Shown here piece by piece: positions 1-6,414 of a stretch of DNA of 7,481 bases (position 1 is the first letter of the stretch; every line of letters starts with the position of its first letter). The stretch covers positions 1-7,481 of the forward strand of contig JAEWLZ010000278.1 in assembly GCA_023457295.1 (NCBI GenBank). The letters are read 5' to 3'. The translations under genes were made by a program, and so were the position numbers. Source of the DNA: Cyanobacteria bacterium OH_PDB_112. Its GTDB lineage: Bacteria > Cyanobacteriota > Vampirovibrionia > Gastranaerophilales > CAJFVJ01. Under the pieces are notes generated by a model. The model was not told the DNA's origin. It worked only from the letters and a program-made list of their open reading frames with translations, and ran no database searches.

Positions 1-215
1 ACCTTATCCGGCACATCTTTTCTTGCTTCAGAAATAGAAGAATATCTTTTGAAAAAATTAACAAAAATATCAGCTTCTTTTTCACCTTTATTTGCCATTT
101 CAACAATTTCATCATGCGTATATTCGGTAACAATGGCTTTACAGCATTTTCCGCACATTATACAAAGATGTCCAATATTACGAGCATCAGTATCCGTGTT
201 TTTTTTATCTTCCAT
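1..215 (-). CDS. YkgJ-like cysteine-cluster protein, 5' part (gene runs off the left edge)
   Basis: Reading the minus strand from ATG at 215-213 gives 71 open codons before the window edge. The segment LCIMCGKCCKAIVT contains Cys18, Cys21, Cys24 and Cys25 in a CxxCGxCC pattern. This is the hallmark of the YkgJ/UPF0153 zinc- or iron-cluster family, whose biochemical role is not established. The start is well supported: an in-frame TAG lies two codons upstream, and AGGA sits 9 bases before the ATG. The N-terminus is hydrophilic with no signal peptide or membrane segment, so a cytoplasmic protein is expected. The following visible part is charged and helical-looking. The C-terminal part, where family members usually carry further cysteines, is outside the window. 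Family assignment is fairly sure; function is unknown. Confidence 0.75.
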   Translation of the reverse strand, partial: MEDKKNTDTDARNIGHLCIMCGKCCKAIVTEYTHDEIVEMANKGEKEADIFVNFFKRYSSISEARKDVPDK

Positions 216-245
216 AAGCTAAAATCCTATAAACTTTCAACTCTG

Positions 246-276
246 ATTATAATATAAAATGACTCTTAAGAGCCAA
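246..276 (-). promoter_or_regulatory. Putative promoter with palindromic operator for the YkgJ-like gene
   Basis: On the minus strand, TTGGCT (276-271) and TATAAT (251-246) are separated by 19 bases, slightly longer than the usual 17. Transcription would start near 239, leaving a leader of about 24 bases. The perfect 10-bp palindrome CTCTTAAGAG (263-272) lies in the spacer and overlaps the -35 box, where a repressor could bind. The palindrome is seen directly; the promoter and operator roles are inferred. Confidence 0.35.
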
Positions 277-447
277 TTTATAAATAGATTTCATCTCAAT
301 AAAGTGCTAATCTGCTTTTGAATCAATTATTTTCCATAATTCTTCTTTTACTTTAGAAATATTGTTTTAATTTTTTTCTTTTCTATTTGTTTATCTATCT
401 ATTAAGCTGCATATCATTTTAAATATCTAAATAAATAATTATAGAGA

Positions 448-476
448 GTGAATTTTTTTTAAAATAAGGGTATAAT
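448..476 (+). promoter_or_regulatory. Promoter of ssrA (tmRNA)
   Basis: A consensus -10 box TATAAT lies at 471-476. A weak -35 candidate, GTGAAT, lies at 448-453 with a 17-base spacer. Transcription would begin near 483, about 26 bases before the mature tmRNA 5' end, leaving a short leader for 5' processing. The A/T-rich stretch from 451 to 465 may also aid promoter opening. The -10 box is convincing; the -35 is not. The rest of the gap from 277 to 447 is AT-rich with no gene I can support. Confidence 0.6.
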
Positions 477-508
477 ATATTCATATTTGCACATCGAAAA
501 TTAAATAT

Positions 509-910
509 GGGGACGTTCTGGATTTGACAGGGCGATGATGAAGTCAAACTGCGAGTCGGAGTGCTGTTCTCCGATATCAACAAGCAAACAAAAAATAAAT
601 GGCACAAACAATGTTGTCAATGCTGAATTCGCTTTTGCTCCTGTAGCACAAGCTGCTTAGTTCTAACTAACTAGGTATCAGCCGTCTTATATATCCATCT
701 TGCCGATATGTAAGGCCACTTATGCAAGATGCAATCAGGTAATGAAAGTAACCTGATTTAAGATAACTTTCAAACCGGGCGCGGTCACGCTTTGCTTTAG
801 TCGTAGGGTTTGGATACTTTCCTGACTTAAGTGAGCTAATAAGATCTACGCTCGTAGATGTTTGCCGGATTCCGTTTTGGACGAGAGTTCGAATCTCTCC
901 GTCTCCACCA
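509..910 (+). ncRNA. ssrA: tmRNA (one-piece, 402 nt)
   Basis: This RNA rescues stalled ribosomes by acting first as tRNA-Ala and then as a short mRNA encoding a degradation tag. The 5' GGGGACG (509-515) pairs with CGTCTCC ahead of the 3' ACCA, with one G-U pair. A T arm, GAGAG-TTCGAAT-CTCTC, lies close to the 3' end and CCA is encoded at 908-910. A pseudoknot upstream of the tag has stem 556-561/569-574, with its loop pairing to AACAAGCA at 579-586. A second long stem is 696-703/724-731. A clear H-type pseudoknot has stem 733-740/751-758 and loop TGAAAGT (743-749) pairing with ACTTTCA (766-772). The long P2 helix can form from CAAACTGCGAG (545-555) and CTCGTA..GTTTG (849-863). The tag ORF lies at 601-660. 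No circular permutation is seen. Confidence 0.97.
601..660 (+). other. tmRNA proteolysis-tag reading frame
   Basis: From resume codon GGC (601-603) the frame encodes GTNNVVNAEFAFAPVAQAA and stops at TAG (658-660); a second in-frame stop, TAA, follows at 664-666. The Ala-Ala end is what ClpXP and related proteases recognise. The start choice rests on the upstream TAAAT, whose U and A at -5 and -4 match UAGUC before the E. coli resume codon. It also rests on resemblance of NNVV to the NNIV opening of cyanobacterial tags as I recall them. A Gly rather than Ala resume codon is less usual. The other open frame from GCA ends LLLL and lacks the hallmark C-terminus. Confidence 0.8.
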
Positions 911-1141
911 AAAGACCACCTCCCTCAAGGGGTGGTTTTCTGCTACTTTCGGTTTTTTATCATCTTCCATATTTTTTTGTTGCGCCTTATTTGCGCCTAA
1001 GACCTCATTAAATTGAATAACTTTTGATGAGTATTTACCCGCAATTTTTTCGAGGATTTCAATGGCTCTATTATGTACATCGGGTCGTTCCCTAATTAAA
1101 AATAGGCCCCACAATCTAATGCGTAATTTTTCTGATACATA
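911..1141 (-). pseudogene. Remnant ORF facing the tmRNA 3' end, possibly an integrase C-terminal fragment
   Basis: The minus strand is open from an in-frame TAA at 1144-1142 down into ssrA, where it finally stops around 836. A TTG at 1114 is the only plausible start and has no good ribosome site. The part before the terminator reads as a normal charged protein tail, including RPDVHNRAIEILEKIAGKYS and later EVLGANKAQQKN. The PDVHNRAIEIL stretch resembles the residues after the catalytic Tyr in tyrosine recombinases (YAHLSPE..xxAVExL). However, no R-H-R-Y box is present, and the last part (FWWRRRDSNSRP) is only the antisense of the tmRNA end. Integrases often sit beside ssrA because its 3' end is their attachment site, which makes a decayed element plausible. 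From 1142 to 1251 I see no convincing gene; GGAGG at 1171-1175 has no suitable start after it. Confidence 0.3.
915..941 (+). terminator. Rho-independent terminator of ssrA
   Basis: Immediately after the CCA end, ACCACCTC (915-922) pairs with GGGGTGGT (929-936), with one G-U pair, around a 6-base loop. TTTTC follows (the last T of the stem plus 937-940). The U tract is short but the position 4 bases past the mature 3' end is as expected. Confidence 0.65.
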
Positions 1142-1251
1142 TTAAATTATGTAACAATTTATAACTAAAGGAGGGATTAAAGGCATTTTTTTTTATCATA
1201 GTTCTTTAAAAGATAGGATTAAGTGAAAATCATAAAAGGAGCCTCAAATAT

Positions 1252-1290
1252 ATGCTGAAAAAGAGGTTAAAAATTGACAGTATCATTTAG
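1252..1290 (+). CDS. Possible 12-codon leader ORF overlapping the nucleotidase start
   Basis: ATG at 1252 starts MLKKRLKIDSII and stops at TAG 1288-1290. It has an AGGAG (1237-1241) 10 bases upstream, at least as good as the site in front of the TTG of the following gene. It overlaps that gene by 17 bases in another frame, so it could couple translation. Alternatively it is the true N-terminus, separated by a single-base slip in the A run at 1269-1273. Peptide expression is unproven. Confidence 0.3.
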   Translation: MLKKRLKIDSII

Positions 1291-2818
1291 CGGTTATAAG
1301 ACCTTTAACATTTTATATTCCAGCGATGCGCACGCCCAACCAAGAAATATGAGAAGATTTTATACTGTCTGCCATGATTTTTTAAAAAAAGACAGGAAAA
1401 ATAAGCTTATATTATTATCAGGTGATATGAATGCAGACATTGCACCAAGACCTAACCAACTTGCTCTTAAAATTATGAAAATGTGTAAAGTAACTGCTGC
1501 TGCCGAGGGAAATCACGAGCTTGAAGGTGGTAATTTTTGGGTCAAATATGTCAAAAAAGTAAGACCACATTTTAAATTTTTATCTGCCAATCTGACTTTT
1601 ACAAAGCCAAATCCAATGGAAAAAATTATAGCCAAATCAACCATAATCAAGCGCAAAGGTGAAAAAATCGGTATTATAGGTATTTCTCCTTTTGATTATG
1701 GAAAACTTTCTTTCATTTCTCATCATAATGATTTTATAAAAGTTATGAATTTTGAAGAAACAGAAAAAGCTATACGCAAAGAAATTGAACTTATGGAGAA
1801 AAAGGGAATAAACAAAATATGTCTTTTAGCTCATACAGGCAAGGCTTCCGATATAGGAGAAGAATATTATGAAAAATTATCCAAAATAGGTGGAGTAAAA
1901 ATTATTATCGGCGGGCATGATCATAAGAAATTTGACAAATGGTATAGATCAGAACGAGATGAACCCGTAAAAGTTATCTCTGTAGGTTGCGAAGAAGGTG
2001 AAAAGGTTAAAGATTTCAACTTGGACTCTTTCGGAACTTTTAAAGCAGTCTTTGATGATAAAAATAATTTAGTACCAGAAATGTGCAACAACAGAGTAGA
2101 AAAGCTAGAAAATTACCCCGAATCAAAAAAAGTTTTGCGTATGGAAGAAAAACACCTACAAACAAAAAAATTCATAAGCAACACTGACATAGACTTAACA
2201 AGCAAAAATCCTTTGGCAGAAGAAAACCCTACTGCTTCTTTGGCAGCGGATGCAATGATGTGGATTGTTAACAAAGAAACAAAAGGTAAAAAAGCACAAA
2301 TAGCATTTGTGAATTCAGGTTGTGTAAGGACGCAGATTCCAAAAGGGCAAATAACAGTGGGGCAAGTATCTCAGGCTTTCCCTTTTGTATCATATACGCT
2401 TATAAAAACCGACCTTACAAAACAACAAATATTTGATACCCTGAACTGGTGTGTTGAGTCAACAACTCTGCCCAAAGTCTCTCCCGGTGTTATGCAGGTA
2501 GGTGGTATGAAATATACTATAGATTCAAATAATAAAGTTAAAAATGTGTATTTGATCAATCATGACGGTTCTTTAGGCGAAAAACTTGATGACCAAGCTA
2601 ATGACAAAAAATATTCCGTGATTCATGACCAGTTTTTATTAACGGGAGTTGCTGGGTTAAAAGACTTAAAAAAAGACTATAACAACCCTGATATAGAATA
2701 CTTCCCTTATACCAGACAAGATGCTGTTATTAAGTATCTTAAGGAAAATTTTCATAACAAACCCGTAGAAGTCAAAACAGGTCGCATTGAAGTAGAACCA
2801 TATAATTCTGTATATTGA
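1274..2818 (+). CDS. 5'-nucleotidase / 2',3'-cyclic phosphodiesterase family protein (UshA/CpdB-like), 514 aa
   Basis: The N-terminal calcineurin-like metallophosphoesterase domain (about residues 10-260) shows the metal ligands in order: SSDAH (Asp18, His20), SGDM (Asp51), GNHE (Asn80, His81), AHTG (His187) and GGHDHK (His215, His217). The C-terminal 5'-nucleotidase domain (about 300-505) has NPTASLAADAMMW, FVNSGCVRTQIPKGQIT (Arg352) and AFPFVSYTLI. Family enzymes remove phosphate from nucleotides or open 2',3'-cyclic nucleotides, usually in the periplasm. No signal peptide is visible here, so a cytoplasmic site or non-classical export is suggested. Two family motifs are altered: N-G-G-x-R is NSGCVR, and the usual GGDG near the end is TGVAG, so the substrate may differ. 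The TTG start is chosen because TAA lies two codons upstream, AGAGG sits 7 bases before it, and the next ATG would delete the Asp18/His20 motif. The partner deaminase-like gene follows after 95 bases. Confidence 0.88.
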   Translation: MTVSFSGYKTFNILYSSDAHAQPRNMRRFYTVCHDFLKKDRKNKLILLSGDMNADIAPRPNQLALKIMKMCKVTAAAEGNHELEGGNFWVKYVKKVRPHFKFLSANLTFTKPNPMEKIIAKSTIIKRKGEKIGIIGISPFDYGKLSFISHHNDFIKVMNFEETEKAIRKEIELMEKKGINKICLLAHTGKASDIGEEYYEKLSKIGGVKIIIGGHDHKKFDKWYRSERDEPVKVISVGCEEGEKVKDFNLDSFGTFKAVFDDKNNLVPEMCNNRVEKLENYPESKKVLRMEEKHLQTKKFISNTDIDLTSKNPLAEENPTASLAADAMMWIVNKETKGKKAQIAFVNSGCVRTQIPKGQITVGQVSQAFPFVSYTLIKTDLTKQQIFDTLNWCVESTTLPKVSPGVMQVGGMKYTIDSNNKVKNVYLINHDGSLGEKLDDQANDKKYSVIHDQFLLTGVAGLKDLKKDYNNPDIEYFPYTRQDAVIKYLKENFHNKPVEVKTGRIEVEPYNSVY

Positions 2819-2913
2819 TTTGTAACAAAAAATTAATATTCTAACGATTTTTCGCAAAAAAATATTTTTACGAATTTTAAACCTGTTTGTAGGAAATTTT
2901 AGAGAGAATATTT

Positions 2914-4140
2914 ATGAAAGTATCAAATATTTATGAAAACCGACCTGTTGTAAATACAAATACAAGAATCAATTTGCACCTTGTACGAGCAGAAAGTCAC
3001 GATAATATTAATTTTTCGAGTTTGGCAAAAGCAGGCAGGCTGCTAAAAAAATATAAAATTAACCCCGATGATGTAAAAGTTGTAGCAACATCAGCGGTTG
3101 AAATAAATCATAAAACCAAAATAACTCTACTCGGAAAAATTCTTGAAGCCCATGAGCTTTCCACAAAAAATCTTTTGTTCGGAAATATAGCAAAAGCGGG
3201 TTATGCAACAAACTTGGGCTTAGCTGACGGTTCATGGCATTTATCAACGAATTTTAACAATACCCGCAACCAGATTTCTGCCGTATGTGGTGAACGTTCG
3301 GCAACTTTAGGTGCGTATAATAAATTTTTAAACAAATTATCTTTGGTAAAATTAAAAAAAGACCCTGCATATACCGCAAAAGCTCAGGAAAAATTTAAAG
3401 TCACATACCTTGCTATGTCAAGTTTTAAACCCATAGGTTCTGATAAAAATGCTGCAGCTTCTTGTGCAGATTGTCTAAGCTGGCTTAATACAGACAGGAT
3501 TTTTAGTGACAATACTCGCATTGCGTTTTTGGAAAAAGATGAGAGTGGAATACTAAATCTAAAAATAAGAAGTGTTAAAGAAATGCTTCCTCTAAGACAT
3601 GAACAAGAATCTTTAATTAAAAATGGTAAAATGCTTCATGAGTTGGACTTTATGGTTTCACCTTCTGCAGAAACTTCAATGAAAGAAAAAGGTCTTTCTT
3701 TTGAAGATCTTTCTATATTAATACGTTCAGCAAAAAATACCCACGACTCAAACGAATGTAGCGATTTTTCAAAACAAAATATCGGAGCAGCAGTGCTGAC
3801 AAATTTTTGTGACATAAAAGAAGGCAAAAAAGTCGATTGGGGCAAAAGATGGTTTTTAGAACCTGCAGAACTTGCTATCGCAAAAGCGGTAGAGAACTAT
3901 CCGAACAGCGTAAAAATTAATGCTGTTGCATATTATGGGCAAGGGATTATAAAAGATGATAACGGTATTCAACATAAAGACGGCGTAGTAAGTTTGCAAA
4001 CTCTAGGTAGACTAAAAACAAAATACGGCGATGGCCAAACCCTTGTTGTGAGTGTGCAAGATGATAAAATTGCTATAAGAACAATTAATGATTATATGCC
4101 TGAAAAATTTGCTTTCCAACAACAATATTTAAAAAAATAG
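2914..4140 (+). CDS. Tandem cytidine-deaminase-fold protein, 408 aa
   Basis: Two copies of the cytidine deaminase fold can be traced. The first (about 80-215) has GYATNLGLADG, then AVCGERSA (Cys125, catalytic-type Glu127), then ASCADCLSW (Cys184, Cys187). These match the C-x-E and PCxxC zinc motifs of cytidine deaminases, except that Pro is replaced by Ser. The second (about 265-390) has SDFSKQNIGAAVLTN, resembling YSNFxVGAALLT, and EPAELAIAKAV in place of CAExTAIxKA. It keeps Glu319 but has Pro317 for the first Cys and no CxxC, so it is probably non-catalytic. E. coli Cdd has the same catalytic-then-vestigial order but is about 294 residues. The extra length here lies in the first 80 residues and in a linker at 215-260. 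Likely activity is hydrolytic deamination of cytidine or a related base; the substrate is not certain. AGAGAGA (2901-2907) precedes the ATG. It may be co-transcribed with the upstream nucleotidase. Confidence 0.72.
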   Translation: MKVSNIYENRPVVNTNTRINLHLVRAESHDNINFSSLAKAGRLLKKYKINPDDVKVVATSAVEINHKTKITLLGKILEAHELSTKNLLFGNIAKAGYATNLGLADGSWHLSTNFNNTRNQISAVCGERSATLGAYNKFLNKLSLVKLKKDPAYTAKAQEKFKVTYLAMSSFKPIGSDKNAAASCADCLSWLNTDRIFSDNTRIAFLEKDESGILNLKIRSVKEMLPLRHEQESLIKNGKMLHELDFMVSPSAETSMKEKGLSFEDLSILIRSAKNTHDSNECSDFSKQNIGAAVLTNFCDIKEGKKVDWGKRWFLEPAELAIAKAVENYPNSVKINAVAYYGQGIIKDDNGIQHKDGVVSLQTLGRLKTKYGDGQTLVVSVQDDKIAIRTINDYMPEKFAFQQQYLKK

Positions 4141-4218
4141 AAGAAAGTCTTTAGTTCAATATTTCATAAATATTGCGAAATATAATAATCCCCACATAAT
4201 ACGGAAAAATCTTCAAAA

Positions 4219-4251
4219 ATAAAGACCACATCATTACGATGTGGTCTTTAT
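4219..4251. terminator. Bidirectional terminator between converging transcription units
   Basis: ATAAAGACCACATC (4219-4232) and GATGTGGTCTTTAT (4238-4251) form a perfect 14-bp hairpin with a 5-base loop. On the minus strand the stem is followed by TTTTGAAG, giving CTTTATTTTTG, a good U tract for ending the sulfur operon. On the plus strand only the CTTTAT inside the stem is U-rich, so termination of the deaminase transcript is weaker. The remaining bases to 4364 hold no gene I can support. Confidence 0.8.
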
Positions 4252-4364
4252 GGTGGTGGTTGCAGTCCTGACAGCAATCTTCTCTTTGGGATTTTTTTGA
4301 AAACAGCCTTAAAATAGGCATAAAATTTTATACTTGAATCAGCAACTATGCAGATTGATAATAT

Positions 4365-5087
4365 CTAAATACATAAAGGACAATTAGGATTTTTTGAAAT
4401 TTTGAGTTTTTTATATTCCTGCCTTAACCCATCAAAAGCCAAAATTTGTCCCTGTAAAGATTCACCTATTCCGAGAATGATTTTTACCGCCTCCAAAGCT
4501 TCGATTGATGCTATTGTGCTCACCGCAGGACTTAGAACCCCCTTTACTATATAAGTATTGGTGTCTGCATCGGGTAAAACACATCTGAGACAAGGTGTTT
4601 TACCAGGAACAATAACCGTAACCTGCCCGAAAAATTCCGTAACTCCGCCGTGAACCAGTATCTTGTCATTTTTAACAGCAATTTCATTGAGCAAAAATTT
4701 CGACCTGTACGAGTCAAAACAGTCTATAATCAAATCATAGTCCTGAATAATCTCTTGATGATTATTTCCATCAAGTCTTATTTGATAAGTCCTTACATTT
4801 ATCTCGGGGTTAAAAGATTTTATCCACTCCGCAGCAGAATCCGCCTTTACCCTGCCTATGTTTTCAAATTTGTGAATATATTGCCTGTTCAAATTTGAAA
4901 TCTCAAGGACATCATTATCAATTATTCCAATATTGCCGATTCCGACAGAAGCAAGGTTTGCAAGGACAGTCGAGCCAAGCCCGCCTGCTCCTGCAACCAA
5001 AACTTTTGAAGCAAGAAGGGCTTTTTGCCCTTCCTCTCCAATTTTTTCAATCAGGATATTCCTGTTATACCGTTCGAAATCAGACAT
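4365..5087 (-). CDS. ThiF/MoeB/HesA-family adenylating enzyme (E1-like), probable activator of the ThiS-like carrier
   Basis: Family members adenylate the C-terminal glycine of a small ubiquitin-like carrier so that sulfur can be loaded as a thiocarboxylate. The 240-residue protein has the nucleotide-binding VAGAGGLGST (31-40), IIDNDVLEISNLNRQY (55-70) with the conserved Asp and Arg68, and IDCFDSYRSKFLLNE (121-135). It also carries two zinc-type CxxC pairs (Cys166/Cys169 in PCLRC and Cys236/Cys239 in NPNCPLC). Length is normal for MoeB/ThiF without a rhodanese domain. The loop that in MoeB/ThiF reads TCxEAGV/xCxxAGV is TYIVKGV here (178-184), so the usual cysteine is Tyr179. Its ATG overlaps the metY stop by 8 bases (ATGTCTGA), implying translational coupling. 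With the carrier and MetY next door, the likely role is that of HcyF in homocysteine synthesis rather than thiamine or molybdopterin synthesis. No thiG, thiH or moa genes are seen in this window. Confidence 0.85.
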   Translation of the reverse strand: MSDFERYNRNILIEKIGEEGQKALLASKVLVAGAGGLGSTVLANLASVGIGNIGIIDNDVLEISNLNRQYIHKFENIGRVKADSAAEWIKSFNPEINVRTYQIRLDGNNHQEIIQDYDLIIDCFDSYRSKFLLNEIAVKNDKILVHGGVTEFFGQVTVIVPGKTPCLRCVLPDADTNTYIVKGVLSPAVSTIASIEALEAVKIILGIGESLQGQILAFDGLRQEYKKLKISKNPNCPLCI

Positions 5088-6369
5088 TTGCAGCCTCTTT
5101 CACAGAAACTTCTAAAGCCTGCTTGATATCTGCAATAATATCTTCCACATCTTCTATGCCGACGCTTAAGCGTATAAAATCATCGCTGACCCCAGTGGTA
5201 AGCTGTTCTTCGGGTGTTAACTGCTGGTGGGTAGTGCTGGCAGGATGAATTACAAGAGACTTGGCATCGCCGATATTTGCAAGGTGTGAAAGAAGTTTCA
5301 AATTGTCAATAAACTTTATCCCCGCTTCTCTACCGCCTTTTATACCAAAGCCGATAATAGCTCCCTGACCTTTAGGAAGGTATTTTTGCGCCGAATTATA
5401 GTCTTTGTGGCTTTCAAGTCCGGGGTAATTTACCCAGCTGACATTTTCGTTATTTTGCAAAAATAGTGCTACTTTCAAGGCGTTTTCAGAGTGTCTTTGG
5501 ACTCTCAAATGAAGAGTTTCAATACCCTGAATAATCTGAAAAGCATTGAAAGGACTGAGCGCAGCACCTGTATCGCGCAAAAGCTGAACCCTTGCTTTCA
5601 AAATATACGCAAGATTGCCGAAACTTTCTGTATAACTTACACCGTGATAGCTCGGGTCAGGTTCTGTGAGTTCGGGGAATTTACCCGAGGCCGTCCAGTC
5701 AAAGTTGCCTGAATCCACAATAATTCCTGCAATTGATGTCCCGTGTCCTCCCAAAAACTTTGTGGCGGAATGAATAACAATATCCGCTCCGTATTCAATC
5801 GGTCTTAGAAGATAAGGTGTGGGAACGGTATTATCGACTATTAAAGGGATATTATTGAGGTGGGCAACATCTGCAAGAGCTTCTATATCAAGCACATTCA
5901 GCTTGGGGTTGCCGATGGTTTCAGCGTAAATCAGCCTTGTTTTTTCTGTAACCGCCGCTGCAAAATCCGCAGGGTCATTGGAATCCACAAAAATAGTTTT
6001 TATGCCGAGCCTGTTTAAAGTATGGGCAAAAAGGTTGTAAGTTCCGCCATAAAGAGCGGAAGCCGATACGATTTCATCACCGGACTTTGCAATATTCAAG
6101 ACAGCATAAGTAATTGCTGCCTGACCCGATGCAACAGCAAGGGCTGCTGCTCCGCCTTCTAAAAGAGCGACACGTTTTTCCAGCACATCTGTCGTCGGGT
6201 TCATAAGTCTTGTGTAAATGTTACCGAACTCTTTCAACCCGAAAAGGTTTGCGGCGTGTTCTGAATTGTTAAAAACATAAGATGTTGTCTGATAAATCGG
6301 CAACGCCCTTGAATTGGTTGTAGGGTCAGCCTCTTGACCTCCGTGAAGTGCAATTGTGTTCAGTTTCAT
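5080..6369 (-). CDS. metY: O-acetylhomoserine sulfhydrylase (MetY), PLP-dependent
   Basis: MetY makes L-homocysteine and acetate from O-acetyl-L-homoserine and a sulfide donor, the direct sulfhydrylation route to methionine. The 429-residue protein has the full family layout: LHGGQEADPTTNSRALPIYQ at the N-terminus, NIYTRLMNPTT (50-60) with the phosphate-contacting Tyr/Arg, SGQAA (81-85), LIVDNT (176-181) with the pyridine-binding Asp179, and SATKFLGGHG (201-210) with Lys204 as the PLP Schiff-base lysine. PASTTHQQL and IRLSVGIEDVEDI mark the C-terminal domain. Length and the long insertion around 220-250 (SGNFDWTASGKFPELTEPDP) are typical of MetY rather than of cystathionine gamma-synthase. 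AAGGAG lies 7 bases before the ATG. It sits 45 bases after the ThiS-like gene and overlaps the E1-like gene, so its sulfur donor may be the carrier thiocarboxylate (inferred from the Wolinella pathway). No frameshift or lost key residue is seen. Confidence 0.96.
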   Translation of the reverse strand: MKLNTIALHGGQEADPTTNSRALPIYQTTSYVFNNSEHAANLFGLKEFGNIYTRLMNPTTDVLEKRVALLEGGAAALAVASGQAAITYAVLNIAKSGDEIVSASALYGGTYNLFAHTLNRLGIKTIFVDSNDPADFAAAVTEKTRLIYAETIGNPKLNVLDIEALADVAHLNNIPLIVDNTVPTPYLLRPIEYGADIVIHSATKFLGGHGTSIAGIIVDSGNFDWTASGKFPELTEPDPSYHGVSYTESFGNLAYILKARVQLLRDTGAALSPFNAFQIIQGIETLHLRVQRHSENALKVALFLQNNENVSWVNYPGLESHKDYNSAQKYLPKGQGAIIGFGIKGGREAGIKFIDNLKLLSHLANIGDAKSLVIHPASTTHQQLTPEEQLTTGVSDDFIRLSVGIEDVEDIIADIKQALEVSVKEAANV

Positions 6370-6414
6370 GATTTTCTCCTTCTATTTTTTACTACTTCTA
6401 GTTTTGGGCAACTT

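Noticed and set aside
419..607. Minus-strand frame of 62 codons over the ssrA promoter and 5' end
   Set aside because: It overlaps a certain RNA gene and its promoter and has low-complexity composition; not a credible protein.
1274..1300. TTGACA (1274-1279) followed by TATAAG (1295-1300), promoter-like
   Set aside because: The spacer is only 15 bases and the boxes lie inside the nucleotidase coding sequence; TTGACA is simply the TTG start plus the Thr codon.
2851..2878. Hairpin TTCG-C-AAAAA/TTTTT-A-CGAA followed by TTTT between the nucleotidase and deaminase genes
   Set aside because: The stem is nearly all A/T with an internal mismatch and is too weak to call a terminator; such pairings are expected in AT-rich spacers.
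4262..4275. Imperfect palindrome GCAGTCCTGACAGC downstream of the 14-bp hairpin
   Set aside because: One mismatch, short stem and a 2-base centre; no promoter nearby to make it an operator and no U tract for a terminator.
4895..5248. Plus-strand open frames opposite metY and the E1-like gene
   Set aside because: They are antisense shadows of well-supported conserved genes, with no family resemblance or ribosome site.
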